64,000 nt of DNA from an uncultured Poribacteria bacterium (GCA_958296125.1 OY282444.1:4559623-4623622); one strand, 5' to 3'; counted from the stretch's first letter, positions 10,115-19,435 are shown. Notes: generated by a model from the letters alone, not told the origin. A program made the numbers and translations.

Positions 10115-11419
10115 CTAAGCAAACAACTCCTTAATAACATGCCCGTCGTTCACCACTCGAATCGGTCGTCCACCTCTGGAATAATTTTGATCCTCCGCAT
10201 CAATGCCGAGCGAAAAGCAGAGCGACGCAAACAGATCCGGGACGGAGACGGGCCGATCCAAAACCTCCATCCCATCCGCATCGGTGGATCCGATCACCTG
10301 TCCACCGCGGATCCCACCCCCTGCGAGTACAACCGACCAACCGTTGGGGAAGTGGTCTCGTCCGTCATTCTCGTTAATTTTGGGAGTCCGCCCAAACTCA
10401 CCAATCCATAGGACGATGGTTTCATCGAGCAAGTCTCGATCGGCAAGGTCTTTCACAAGCATCGAAAAAGCGGGGTCAAGTGTTTCGAGCAGGCTTTTGA
10501 CCCGATCAAAGTTCTCTGTATGGGTATCCCAACCGTCGAGCGAAACCTCGACAAATTTTGTGCCCGCCTCAACCAACCGCCGTGCCATCAAGCATCCATC
10601 TCCAAATTGATTCATACCATAAGCTTCCCTCACAGCTATCGGCTCATCTGAAAGATCAAACGCCTTCACATGCGGGGAATTAATCAACTTGTCCGCTTTT
10701 TTGTAAATCGCTTGATGTGCTTCTGTACTCCGATTTGCATGCTTCTTGAGGAAATCCTTTTCCAAATCTGTCAGCATCCGGAGGCGTTGTTCAAATCGAC
10801 GTGCATCCATCTGCGGGGGATATTCGAGATCCTCAATCGGTTTCATCGGATCACTAACAACAAAGGGATCATGTTCCGCACTAAGAAATCCGCTCGAAAA
10901 AGCTGGCGCATTGATGTTGACACAATTAGGCAGTTCAAAATCTTCATCGTTCAAATAGTGAGAGGCGATCGATCCGAAGGTCGGGTGCTTCACAGAACCC
11001 GTTGGCGCGTAACCGGTGTGAAGCAGATAGCGTGCCCGTTCGTGATTTCCCTCACGCGAAACCATTGACCGAATAATCGACAGGTGGTGGGCTTGTTCCG
11101 CGAGTAGAGGCAGATGTTCGGAAAACTGGATGCCTTTCGCACTTGTCGGAATTGCTGCGAAGGGTCCGGCATTAAGCGTATCCGGCTTCGGGTCAAAGGT
11201 ATCCAATTGACTTGCACCGCCGTTCATGAACAGGACAATACAATGTTTGGCGCGAGCGGCAATTCCCTCTAGCGAGGTCAACGCTGACGATTGTAGATGC
11301 TGCATCGCAATGAGTCCTAAAAAACTGCTCACCCCAAATGTGAGAAAATTGCGTCGTGAAACACCCTTCTGCCGGAAATTGGACGTTTCACTTGCAGGTC
11401 TCCCAACTTGTGTCTTCAT
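10115..11419 (-). CDS. DUF1501 domain-containing protein with Tat signal
   Basis: Protein of 434 residues in the DUF1501 (sulfatase-like alkaline-phosphatase fold) family, abundant in planctomycetes and related bacteria. A twin-arginine signal (SRRNFL at about residue 21, then a hydrophobic stretch) predicts export in the folded state. Family landmarks include HCIVLFMNGGASQLDTFDPKP after the signal, GWDTH near 300 and GEFGRTPKIN near 340, which line the putative metal site. It lies in the usual pairing with a DUF1549/DUF1553 gene, with a small coiled-coil gene between them. Biochemical function is not established. Confidence 0.92.
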   Translation of the reverse strand: MKTQVGRPASETSNFRQKGVSRRNFLTFGVSSFLGLIAMQHLQSSALTSLEGIAARAKHCIVLFMNGGASQLDTFDPKPDTLNAGPFAAIPTSAKGIQFSEHLPLLAEQAHHLSIIRSMVSREGNHERARYLLHTGYAPTGSVKHPTFGSIASHYLNDEDFELPNCVNINAPAFSSGFLSAEHDPFVVSDPMKPIEDLEYPPQMDARRFEQRLRMLTDLEKDFLKKHANRSTEAHQAIYKKADKLINSPHVKAFDLSDEPIAVREAYGMNQFGDGCLMARRLVEAGTKFVEVSLDGWDTHTENFDRVKSLLETLDPAFSMLVKDLADRDLLDETIVLWIGEFGRTPKINENDGRDHFPNGWSVVLAGGGIRGGQVIGSTDADGMEVLDRPVSVPDLFASLCFSLGIDAEDQNYSRGGRPIRVVNDGHVIKELFA

Positions 11420-11438
11420 CGCAATTCTTCTCCTTCTT

Positions 11439-11795
11439 CTATCCCTTGATAAATTGAGTGATAATGGCGACGAGGAGGCCGATCCAGACCGGAACCGTCA
11501 TACCGACCATCCACTTGAAAACATCCGTGATTCGTCTTTCAACTCGTGTTTCCAGTGCACCCATCCGAGTCTCGACTCGTGTTTCCAGTGCACTCATCCG
11601 AGTCTCAACTCGTGTTTCTAGTGCACTCATCCGAGTCTCGAGTGTGCTCATACGTCCCTCCAATGAACCGAGACGCTCGTTAATCTGATTCAACTCACCA
11701 CGCACTTGATTAACATCTTTGGAGAGTTGGCCCACCAGGTCTGTAAGATGCTGAACCATATTCTTCAGTTCGGTTGTTTCCGTATTGATTTCCAT
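11439..11795 (-). CDS. Small coiled-coil membrane-anchored protein
   Basis: Protein of 118 residues if translated from the ATG at 11795; a GTG at 11858 in the same frame would add 21 residues. Residues 1-90 form a long coiled coil made in part of 11-residue repeats (ETRVETRMSAL units). The C-terminal 25 residues form one transmembrane helix (WMVGMTVPVWIGLLVAIITQF). It sits between the DUF1549/DUF1553 and DUF1501 genes, 65 bases below the former, so co-transcription is likely. It resembles DUF1640-type coiled-coil proteins in outline, with no assigned function. Confidence 0.65.
   Translation of the reverse strand: MEINTETTELKNMVQHLTDLVGQLSKDVNQVRGELNQINERLGSLEGRMSTLETRMSALETRVETRMSALETRVETRMGALETRVERRITDVFKWMVGMTVPVWIGLLVAIITQFIKG
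11542..11640. repeat. Three tandem 33-base units within the coiled-coil gene
   Basis: Three consecutive 33-base units (11542-11574, 11575-11607, 11608-11640) differ from each other at only a few positions. They are in frame and encode 11-residue (hendecad) coiled-coil repeats, so copy number could change without breaking the reading frame. Confidence 0.85.
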
Positions 11796-11860
11796 GGCAG
11801 GTAATTTTCCTTTTACCTTGATTTTATTGATGAAGCGGATTGATGTATCACGTTGCACAC

Positions 11861-13459
11861 CTAATGATTCAACGCAAACTCGGCGGAATTGAGTAGTGAC
11901 CAGTAAAGATCTTCGTACGCGAGTACATCGTTGCGATACAGACTTGACCGCAGGTATCGATCGAAATAGCTCCTTTCTGAAGTCCGGGGGTAGCGCGAAA
12001 GAATGGTGAGGTAGATCTGATCGAGTCGCGCCCGCTTGGTACGCTTCGTTTTGAGGATATGGTGGAGAAGACCGCCCCGCGCTTTATGGTGTCCACTGTC
12101 ATTGACCAGTGATCCGTTAATCATCATCAAGGCTTGCGGAACCGTGCCGCTAAACGCTTCGATTTCCTCCATCTCCCCATTATCAATTAGGAAAAGAAAC
12201 CGTTCCAAATAGCGGCGTTTCATGTTTTCCAGTTGACCACGGTCTCGCCGTTTTTGAAGTCGCTCAAAGCCGGTTGATTCTAACATTGAATAGAAGAACT
12301 GTTCCGCGGTCAACGGTTTAACATAGGCATGCGAATAATAGAGGTCGTCATATTGATTACTTTTATTCGTCTCAGAGGTACGTTGATAAGCTTTGGTGTT
12401 AAGGAGGGTTCGTATCAAGTACCGGAGATCATATCTGTGAATCATAAAATCCTCCGCCAACCAATCGAGCAATTTAGGATGTGACGGTGGATACTCTTCA
12501 CCAAATCCGTCCAGCGGTTCCACAAATCCCTTTCCCATGAAGTGTGCCCAGATCCGATTGACAATGGCGTGACAGAAATACGGATTATCCTTAGCGGTCA
12601 TCCACTTACTCAGGGCGTGCCGCTGTTTGGTCGCTGGGGTCGTGCACTGTTTGCCATCAAGGAAACTCGGTGGGATCGGTTCATGAGTTCCCGGTATATA
12701 GACCGAGCCCTTGGAGACATTTTTCAAGATGCGTTTCGCGACGCGCTCTTCGCCATCCTCGTCCATTTCATAGATCCTCTCAAAGCGGATGTTGGCAAAG
12801 AACGCCGCCAACCCGTAGAAGTCCTCCTGATACCATGCTTCGGTTTTGTGGTCATGACATTGGGCGCACTGCATCGGCAACCCAAGAAATAACCGGGAGG
12901 TGTGGGCAGCGAGATCAACCGGCGAGAGATCATAGCGTAGCAGATAATTCCCCGCGCCATTTTCCTCCACACTGCCTTCTGCTGTGATCAGGGTTGTAAC
13001 AAATTGATTATAAGGCATATTTTGTGCGAGGCTCTCACGTATCCACCCCTCCAATCCTAAGCGTTGTTCCCTGTCATTATCGTCTCGACCGATAAGCCAA
13101 TTGGACCACAGCCGCGTCCAGTAGTCGAGATAAAGTTCGCTGCCAATCAGTTCATCAATCTTTTTTTCACGTTTATCCTTAGAGCCATCTTCAAGGAAAC
13201 TGACAACCGCTTCGACGGTGGGAATTTTTCCTGTCAGATCGAGATGCACGCGCCGCAAAAATTCAGCGTCACTGGATTGTTTCGATGGTTTAATACCTTC
13301 TTCTTTTAACCGAGCATTGATATGCCGATCTATATGCTTTGTGCCAGACCAAATCCGTCCCTCGGCACTAGTGATGAAGTTCCACAGCATGAGGTTGACA
13401 CCAATGAAGATTAGTACACTATTCGATAGATTGCCCTGTGTCTGAGATAAGGCTTTCAT
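11861..13459 (-). CDS. DUF1549/DUF1553 domain-containing protein
   Basis: Protein of 532 residues from the ATG at 13459, which follows AGGAGG at a slightly long spacing. The frame extends to 13567, but that part reads as non-coding. It has an N-terminal hydrophobic export signal (VLIFIGVNLMLWNFI), a DUF1549 domain with a cytochrome-c-like CAQCHDH motif at Cys198, Cys201, His202 and His204, and a C-terminal DUF1553 domain. The family is nearly always paired with DUF1501 proteins, as here. Haem binding at the CxxCH site is possible but unproven; function unknown. Confidence 0.9.
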   Translation of the reverse strand: MKALSQTQGNLSNSVLIFIGVNLMLWNFITSAEGRIWSGTKHIDRHINARLKEEGIKPSKQSSDAEFLRRVHLDLTGKIPTVEAVVSFLEDGSKDKREKKIDELIGSELYLDYWTRLWSNWLIGRDDNDREQRLGLEGWIRESLAQNMPYNQFVTTLITAEGSVEENGAGNYLLRYDLSPVDLAAHTSRLFLGLPMQCAQCHDHKTEAWYQEDFYGLAAFFANIRFERIYEMDEDGEERVAKRILKNVSKGSVYIPGTHEPIPPSFLDGKQCTTPATKQRHALSKWMTAKDNPYFCHAIVNRIWAHFMGKGFVEPLDGFGEEYPPSHPKLLDWLAEDFMIHRYDLRYLIRTLLNTKAYQRTSETNKSNQYDDLYYSHAYVKPLTAEQFFYSMLESTGFERLQKRRDRGQLENMKRRYLERFLFLIDNGEMEEIEAFSGTVPQALMMINGSLVNDSGHHKARGGLLHHILKTKRTKRARLDQIYLTILSRYPRTSERSYFDRYLRSSLYRNDVLAYEDLYWSLLNSAEFALNH

Positions 13460-13554
13460 GGTCTTCGCACACTTCCTCCTAATACTAGTTTTCGGTTGAG
13501 TTGAATTATAATACATTACTGTGGGGTAATTCAATGGTAATGCCCAAGCGGGGC

Positions 13555-13784
13555 AGGGCAATTGCATGTAAATATTGTGTAGGACTTACGCCCTTCCGTT
13601 GCGAAAATCATCTCCTATTTCCGACTGCGTATGCCTATGATTTTGGCGTATGGCAAAGAGCAGGCGTGAACAGAGCAATCTGCCCTCAATGAAATCGGGG
13701 TTAGGAAATCTGCGCTACGACAGAGATTAACCCAAGGTTCTGATTGCTCAATTGCCTCATTTCTATAACAGATGCAATTCCCCT
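13555..13784. repeat. MITE-like element, long copy
   Basis: A non-coding element with imperfect inverted ends: AGGGCAATTGCATGT at 13555 and the complement-like AGATGCAATTCCCCT ending at 13784. The left 21 bases and the right 89 bases match the element at 21830-21939 with few differences. This copy has an extra 120 bases (13576-13695) that begin with a TAGGACTTACGC motif also seen at 2019 and 26622. No transposase is encoded, so any movement would need one in trans. Confidence 0.65.
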
Positions 13785-13797
13785 ACCAAACAGGAGC

Positions 13798-14901
13798 CTA
13801 TCTGAACCAATCATAATGAAGACCCAATGAGCGATCTTCAAGCGGCAGGTCAACGCGCACACCTCCCTGCGCGGCGGACTGCTTGAGTGCGAGTTCAACT
13901 TCAAGTGCCACAGCGACCCGCCTGCCGGAGTTCTTTGGTTCATCAAGTTTACCTTCAAGGCAGTTGATAATATCCGCTAGCCCGTAGACAGCGTTGTACC
14001 CACCGACAAATTGGGGTGAGGGCCACGGCATCTCTACGCGCTGCCGGCCCTCGGTGGTATCAATGTCCTGCCATAACCGCCAGCCGCCCGGATGCCCTGA
14101 GTGAAATTGTATCTCGCCATCACTGCCGGTCAGACGGATTACGCCCGCTCCCTTTCTGAAGTGGATAAACTTGTCATCTACCGTGACCATCATTCCTTGC
14201 CCGGTGAACTCATTGCTGCCCGATTCGCGTCGTGCTTGGTCGCCAACGCCAATCACCCATGCGGGTGCACTGTCAACAAAATAGGACCAATATTGCTTCT
14301 GCGACATTGGCCCTTCGGTTTCGATGGAGATAACCTCGCCGATGGGACCGCTACTGCCCAATTCCTTCGCTTTGGCGTAAGAGGGATGGTTCACTGGGAT
14401 AGCACCGCAGCAGAGGGGCACACCGGCATTGGCGCACGCCTCAACCATCCGGTCGGCTTCCTCCAGCGTATGCGCCATCGGCTTTTCCGTCGCTATTCCT
14501 TTTACACCACAAGCGACTGCCAAGCAGGTTAAATCAGCACGACCTTTCGTGTTAGTAGCAACTGCGACAATGTCGAGTGCCTCTGTGTGCAGCATCTCAG
14601 CTGCGTCAGTGTAAAGTGCCACCTCGCCGTAGCGTTCTCCAAATGCTTTCAACCGCTTCCGATCACGATCTGCTCCGGCGATTAAGTCAACCTCCGGCCG
14701 GTCCCACATCACTTCTGCCCAGCTATGAGGCACATGTCCCCCCCTGTGATGCTCGTGGAATTGAAATCTGCGGTGAATATCTAGTTCAGGCGTGGGGCGA
14801 TCCACATCATCGACGTGGTACGGGTCCCAGATCCGCCCGGCAAGGTCAGAGAGCAGTCCCATCCACCCCAACCCGATAACCCCTGCACGATACTTCGCCA
14901 T
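13798..14901 (-). CDS. Gfo/Idh/MocA family oxidoreductase
   Basis: Oxidoreductase of 367 residues, starting at the ATG at 14901 just after an AAGGAG site. The longer open frame to 15006 overlaps the upstream SDR gene and is not needed. The Rossmann motif AGVIGLGWMG is at residues 6-15 and the TEKPMAH motif is near residue 125. The upstream SDR gene ends 14 bases before this start, so the pair is almost certainly co-transcribed and probably catalyses successive oxidations of one substrate, such as a sugar or inositol. A repeat element follows directly downstream. Confidence 0.87.
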   Translation of the reverse strand: MAKYRAGVIGLGWMGLLSDLAGRIWDPYHVDDVDRPTPELDIHRRFQFHEHHRGGHVPHSWAEVMWDRPEVDLIAGADRDRKRLKAFGERYGEVALYTDAAEMLHTEALDIVAVATNTKGRADLTCLAVACGVKGIATEKPMAHTLEEADRMVEACANAGVPLCCGAIPVNHPSYAKAKELGSSGPIGEVISIETEGPMSQKQYWSYFVDSAPAWVIGVGDQARRESGSNEFTGQGMMVTVDDKFIHFRKGAGVIRLTGSDGEIQFHSGHPGGWRLWQDIDTTEGRQRVEMPWPSPQFVGGYNAVYGLADIINCLEGKLDEPKNSGRRVAVALEVELALKQSAAQGGVRVDLPLEDRSLGLHYDWFR

Positions 14902-14914
14902 GTCGCTCTCCTTC

Positions 14915-15715
14915 TCAAACGCATTTACAACTCGCCCCACCATCGACGACAAGCTCTGTGCCGGTGATATATTTCGCTTCATCTGAGGCGAGAAACAGAG
15001 CAGCATACGCTACATCCCAAGCATCGCCCATCTTTCCTGTAGGGCAGAGGGCATTCCGTACCTCGATCATTTTCTCTACATCCCCATCCGCGTAGCTATC
15101 GACAAGCGACTTAACGACCATCGGTGTGTTCATGAAGCCGGGCAGAATGCTATTGGCTCGGATGTTCTTTTTTGCGTACTGGATGGCAATGCTCTGGGTG
15201 AACTGCCTGATTGCCCCTTTGGTCGTACTATAAGAGATGTAAGGCACCCCAAGCCAGCGGATTCCGGCGATAGAGGAGATGTTCACGATGGCACCACCCC
15301 CCTGTCGCTCCATCTGGGGAAGGACATATTTACAGGTCAAGAAGATACTCTTGAGATTGACGTTGTTGACGAAATCCCAGCTTTCTTCGCTTGCTTCGAC
15401 CGGACCGCCAATTTCAAGAATACCGACGTTATTGTGAAGAATGTTGATGCGACCGTAGGTTTCAAGGCAGCGTTCCACCATCGCCTTGACTGCTTCAGAC
15501 TTGGAAACATCCGTCTGATGGGCGGTGCAATCCCCTCCTTCTTGGTCGATGATTTCTTTTGTCTCTTCAGCGGCGGCGAAGTCAATGTCAATAGCGAAGA
15601 CCTTCGCCCCCTCGCGTGCAAAGAGAACAGCAGTCGCCTTGCCGTTACCCCAACCCGGTCCGACTGATCCCGCGCCGGTTACAATTGCCACTTTATCTTT
15701 TAAGCGATCTCCCAT
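14915..15715 (-). CDS. SDR-family NAD(P)-dependent oxidoreductase
   Basis: Classical short-chain dehydrogenase of 266 residues. Its cofactor-binding loop is TGAGSVGPGWGNGKA near residues 15-29, longer than the usual TGxxxGxG turn. It has NNVG near 96, the catalytic Ser near 147 (ISSIAG) and YSTTK near residues 160-164. The C-terminal ITGTELVVDGG end is canonical. It is the first gene of a pair with the oxidoreductase ending at 13798. A short ORF of unknown meaning overlaps its start by 16 bases on the same strand. Confidence 0.9.
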   Translation of the reverse strand: MGDRLKDKVAIVTGAGSVGPGWGNGKATAVLFAREGAKVFAIDIDFAAAEETKEIIDQEGGDCTAHQTDVSKSEAVKAMVERCLETYGRINILHNNVGILEIGGPVEASEESWDFVNNVNLKSIFLTCKYVLPQMERQGGGAIVNISSIAGIRWLGVPYISYSTTKGAIRQFTQSIAIQYAKKNIRANSILPGFMNTPMVVKSLVDSYADGDVEKMIEVRNALCPTGKMGDAWDVAYAALFLASDEAKYITGTELVVDGGASCKCV

Positions 15716-15822
15716 AGCTTGTTCTCCCCATAGTTTCGATTCATGCCTTTGAAGAGATATCTTTCGCGTTCGATGACCTGCTCCAGATGATACATTCGTT
15801 CAAGCGAAGTGGTCTGGCGCAT
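15700..15822 (-). CDS. Possible 40-residue ORF overlapping the SDR start
   Basis: A 40-codon frame starting at the ATG at 15820-15822 (MRQTTSLERMYHLEQ at its start) reads with coding-like composition and ends inside the start of the SDR gene, as translationally coupled genes do. The frame stays open upstream without a start codon across the terminator at 15886-15915, so it could instead be the tail of an older, eroded gene. No good ribosome site is seen, and the sequence is not recognised as any family. Confidence 0.25.
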   Translation of the reverse strand: MRQTTSLERMYHLEQVIERERYLFKGMNRNYGENKLWEIA

Positions 15823-15885
15823 GACCTCTGAGTGGACGCTCTGCGACCTTGGATAATACCGTGGCTTGCCATCCTTTACAGTGAC

Positions 15886-15915
15886 AAAAAAAGGGACTGT
15901 TTGTTCTAGTCCCTT
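15886..15915 (-). terminator. Intrinsic terminator of the D-2-hydroxyacid dehydrogenase gene
   Basis: On the minus strand an eight-pair stem (AAGGGACT with AGTCCCTT; plus-strand arms at 15891-15898 and 15908-15915) is followed by a seven-base T run (plus-strand A tract at 15886-15892). It begins eight bases after the stop of the dehydrogenase gene. Confidence 0.85.
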
Positions 15916-15923
15916 AATCTCCC

Positions 15924-16871
15924 CTAAAATCCGAGCGTTTTCCTGACCACATTTTTCAGTGGTTCACCCGCTTTATATCGCCTGATATTATCGCAGAAAA
16001 ACTCAATGGTGCGGCGTGGGCGGTGCTGCGATCCCCCAGCGGCATGTGGCGTGAGGATTACGTTGTCCATATCCCACAAAGGGCTATCCGCCGGAAGCGG
16101 TTCAATTTCGGTGACATCCAACCCCGCGGCGGCAATCTTTCCCTGTTTGAGGATTTCAATTAGAGCTGGTTCGTCAACAATTGGACCGCGGGCAACATTG
16201 ATGAAATAAGCGGTTGACTTCATTAGTGCGAGGTTCTCGGCATTGATTAGACCCCGTGTCTCATCTGTGAGTGGACATGCAATCATCACCACATCCGCGC
16301 GGCGCATCAGATCGGGGAGTTGATTGATCGGCATCAGTTCGTCGACCACATCTGGCTTATCTGTGCGGTAGGCATCAACGGAGATGACGTACATCTCAAA
16401 GCCTTTGGCGCGTCTCGCCATGTGCTGACCAATTCCGCCCATGCCGACAATACCAATCGTGAAGCCGCCAAGTTCGATCATCGGTCTCCCACCGCCCCAT
16501 TTACGCTGATCTTGATTACGGGTAAATTGGTCAATCCCCCTTGCGAGAGCAAGCAGCAGGGCGAAACCTTGATCCGCGACGTGAGAGCCGTACAACCCCG
16601 CCGCATTCGTCAAAATGACATCACTATCTCTGAGGGCGGGATGCAGCGTGCTATCCATCCCTGCGCTAGATGACTGAATCCATTTCAGGTTTGACATCTG
16701 TTTGAACAGCTCCTCACTACAGCCACCGAAAAGGATTTCCGCGTCCGCAGCTTCCCTGACGAACTCTTCTTCCGAGTTTGCAAATACAACGGCATCTTCC
16801 TCACCCGCAGCATCCCGGATGAGTTGATTCAATTCTTCTTCTGAATTTGGCCTTTGTACTAAAATTTTCAT
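15924..16871 (-). CDS. D-2-hydroxyacid dehydrogenase
   Basis: NAD(P)-dependent 2-hydroxyacid dehydrogenase of 315 residues that interconverts a 2-oxo acid and its D-hydroxy acid. It shows the cofactor motif GMGGIGQHMARRAKGFEM near residues 143-160 and the catalytic triad positions: Arg in NVARGPIVDE near 230, Glu in TEIEPLP near 260 and His in LTPHAAGG near 280. It resembles the glyoxylate/hydroxypyruvate reductase branch. It has a good ribosome site (GGAGG) and its own terminator, so it is a single-gene unit. Substrate not determinable. Confidence 0.9.
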   Translation of the reverse strand: MKILVQRPNSEEELNQLIRDAAGEEDAVVFANSEEEFVREAADAEILFGGCSEELFKQMSNLKWIQSSSAGMDSTLHPALRDSDVILTNAAGLYGSHVADQGFALLLALARGIDQFTRNQDQRKWGGGRPMIELGGFTIGIVGMGGIGQHMARRAKGFEMYVISVDAYRTDKPDVVDELMPINQLPDLMRRADVVMIACPLTDETRGLINAENLALMKSTAYFINVARGPIVDEPALIEILKQGKIAAAGLDVTEIEPLPADSPLWDMDNVILTPHAAGGSQHRPRRTIEFFCDNIRRYKAGEPLKNVVRKTLGF

Positions 16872-16973
16872 GTATCGCCTCCATTCAAAAAATTAAGAAC
16901 TAGAAAAACGGAGCAACAGGAAATTTCCTATTTTCCGAAGTTCCCTTTCTGTTTTACACATCACATAGACACT

Positions 16974-17870
16974 TCATGTCCACGGTGGCACTTCGGGCAA
17001 CAATGCTTCAAATTCCTCAATCAGCTGGGTTTCATAGGCTCCGGCATATTCGTCGTTGAAAAACTTATCCATTCCTATATCCACGAAACGTTCCCATGAG
17101 TCCTCCTCGTATCCGGGATTGACAGGAAAAAACAGTGCGCCAACATCTCGAGCGGCCTTCAGATCGCCGGGAGCATCGCCAATCATCAGGATGTGATCCG
17201 ATGGATACCTCCCTTTCGCTGTCAACGTGAGGTGTTCCGTTTTTGACCCCATCTCCTGTCCCGCAATCACCGCAACATATTGGTCAATGTTGTGCTCAGT
17301 CCATTCCCGTTTAAGTGCCTCATCGGGGGTTGCTGAAACCACAATCGCATCAGCACGCCCCTGTAGACCTTGCAGCGTCTCGCGGACTCCAGGGAAGGGT
17401 GGTAGGTTGTGGACAATCTCAGCGATGGTCTCGTTCACAGCAAGGCTCCACTCAAGGACCTGGCTCAACTCCTCTCGCTGCGCTCCCGTTGCATTGTCAA
17501 TCACTGCCTTGAGCGTAGGATTGCCGAGTTTGGTTTCCGTATCTGCCCATTCCCTAAGATACGGAAAATCTGGAACCGAAACACCAGCCTTTTGAACTTT
17601 CGGCATCTCCCGAAGGAAGGCACAGACAAGAAGGATTGCTTTGAACCGATTACAGCCTCGCGTTTTAGAGTAGAGATTCACAAAATCCCACGCTTGATGG
17701 ACTTGCCGCGAAACGGCGGGAAGCCCGAAGTGCTTAATTAGATTGACGCTGAAACAGTCATTGTGCTTGACTTCCATCGAATTGAACGCGCAACCATCCG
17801 AATCAATTCCAACGAAATATTCGTGTTTCGGTTGGAAGTTTTTTAACGCTGCCGGTGCGTCTCGATCCAT
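16974..17870 (-). CDS. HAD-superfamily hydrolase
   Basis: Protein of 298 residues with the haloacid-dehalogenase phosphatase motifs in order: motif I FVGIDSDGCAFNSM near residues 19-32 (nucleophile Asp and the DxD pair), motif II VVSATP near 178, a Lys region near 213, and motif III MIGDAPGD near 227. A large helical cap lies between motifs I and II. It is probably a small-molecule phosphatase in the cytoplasm; the substrate is unknown. It follows gnd on the same strand, separated by about 100 bases that contain interleaved inverted repeats. Confidence 0.85.
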   Translation of the reverse strand: MDRDAPAALKNFQPKHEYFVGIDSDGCAFNSMEVKHNDCFSVNLIKHFGLPAVSRQVHQAWDFVNLYSKTRGCNRFKAILLVCAFLREMPKVQKAGVSVPDFPYLREWADTETKLGNPTLKAVIDNATGAQREELSQVLEWSLAVNETIAEIVHNLPPFPGVRETLQGLQGRADAIVVSATPDEALKREWTEHNIDQYVAVIAGQEMGSKTEHLTLTAKGRYPSDHILMIGDAPGDLKAARDVGALFFPVNPGYEEDSWERFVDIGMDKFFNDEYAGAYETQLIEEFEALLPEVPPWT

Positions 17871-17968
17871 TCAATTCTCTCCCTTCAGTTCGGGCTATCG
17901 GATGGGCATGAGTTCAAGGATTCATAGATTTACGGCATCATTGAACTCATGAATCCGTGAATCGTATT

Positions 17969-19435
17969 TTATCCAACGACAACTTCTGGTCTGCTCTCCA
18001 CCATCCACTCCGTGTGGAAAACGGTCGGTTGTCCATCCGCCCCAACGACTGTCTCACCATCGGCATCAATCCGGTTATAGGTATGTGCGCCAAAGTAATC
18101 CCGTTGTGCTTGGATGAGATTGGCGGATACCCGAGCACTACGGTAGCTATCGAAGTAAGCCAGCGCGGAACTACACGCCGGCACTGGAATGCCGAGGTGT
18201 ATAGCGGTTGCAACTACATGCCGCCAATGGTCCTGAGTCCGTTCAATAACCTCGAGGAAGTAGGGGTTGAGTAACAGATTCGGCAAGTTGGGATCGTTCT
18301 CATAAGCATCAGCGATTCGATGCAGGAAGCGGGCGCGGATAATGCACCCACCATACCAACCGAGAGCGATTGTCCCAAGATCGAGATCCCAATTATACTC
18401 GCTGCTCGCTTCGCGCATCAACGCAAATCCCTGAGCGTAGGAGCAAATCTTGGAAGCATACATGGCATCATGGATAGCTGTCAACAGCTCTGATTTGTCG
18501 CCTTCATATTTCGCACTGGGACCACGGATGATTTTCGATGCTTTGACCCGTTCCTCCTTAACTGCTGAGATACACCGTGCAAAGACCGCCTCAGCGATTG
18601 TCGGAGCGGCGATGCCGGTATCTAGGGCAGAGATGCTTGTCCATTTTCCCGTGCCTTTTTGACCTGCAGCATCGAGGATGACCTCCACGAGGGGCGCGCC
18701 CGATTTGTCCATCTGCGTAAAGATGTCAGCTGTTATCTCAATCAGGTACGAATCTAATTCACCTTCATTCCATTCTTTGAAAGTTTGGTGCATTTCTTCA
18801 GTGCTCATGCCGAGGGTGTGTTTCATCAGGGCATACGCCTCACAGATGATTTGCATGTCTCCGTATTCGATGCCGTTATGCACCATTTTGACATAGTGTC
18901 CGGCACCATCGGGCCCGATGTGTGACACGCACGGAATGCCATTGACTTGGGCTGCAATCTTTGTGAAGATAGGTTCGACAAGCGCGTAAGCCTCACGATC
19001 ACCGCCGGGCATCATCGCGGGCCCATATCGAGCACCTTCTTCACCTCCCGATATTCCGGTTCCCATAAATCGTATTCCCTTTTCTGCGAGGTCATTGTTA
19101 CGGCGGATGGTGTCTTTGAAATTCGAGTTCCCGCCATCAATAATCAGATCTCCTTCTGAGAGATGTGGGGTCAATTCGTTAATACAGGCATCAACCGCAA
19201 AGCCTGCCTGCACCATCAGAATTATTTTCCTCGGCGTACTCAGTGAACCAATGAACTCCTCGATGGAGTGTGTGCCAACGACATTCTTGCCCTTTGCCCG
19301 TCCCGCGATAAAATCATCCACCTTTGAGACAGTACGATTGAATACCGAGATCCGAAATCCTCGACTCTCAATATTGAGCGTCAGGTTTTCGCCCATCACG
19401 GCTAATCCAATGAGCCCAATGTCAGCTTTTGCCAT
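17969..19435 (-). CDS. gnd: 6-phosphogluconate dehydrogenase, decarboxylating
   Basis: Converts 6-phosphogluconate to ribulose 5-phosphate, CO2 and NADPH in the pentose phosphate pathway. At 488 residues it is the standard long, dimeric form. N-terminal cofactor fold GLIGLAVMGENL near residues 7-18, substrate-loop signature SGGEEGARYGPAMMPGG near 129-145, and a C-terminal segment with the conserved AQRDYFGAHTY near 455. A GGAGGC site precedes the ATG at 19435. There is no zwf neighbour. The HAD hydrolase follows downstream in the same direction. Confidence 0.96.
   Translation of the reverse strand: MAKADIGLIGLAVMGENLTLNIESRGFRISVFNRTVSKVDDFIAGRAKGKNVVGTHSIEEFIGSLSTPRKIILMVQAGFAVDACINELTPHLSEGDLIIDGGNSNFKDTIRRNNDLAEKGIRFMGTGISGGEEGARYGPAMMPGGDREAYALVEPIFTKIAAQVNGIPCVSHIGPDGAGHYVKMVHNGIEYGDMQIICEAYALMKHTLGMSTEEMHQTFKEWNEGELDSYLIEITADIFTQMDKSGAPLVEVILDAAGQKGTGKWTSISALDTGIAAPTIAEAVFARCISAVKEERVKASKIIRGPSAKYEGDKSELLTAIHDAMYASKICSYAQGFALMREASSEYNWDLDLGTIALGWYGGCIIRARFLHRIADAYENDPNLPNLLLNPYFLEVIERTQDHWRHVVATAIHLGIPVPACSSALAYFDSYRSARVSANLIQAQRDYFGAHTYNRIDADGETVVGADGQPTVFHTEWMVESRPEVVVG

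Noticed and set aside
10115..13459. Mobile element origin of the DUF1501/DUF1553 genes
   Set aside because: Both are intact, normal-length family members in their usual pairing, with no terminal repeats or transposase flanking them.
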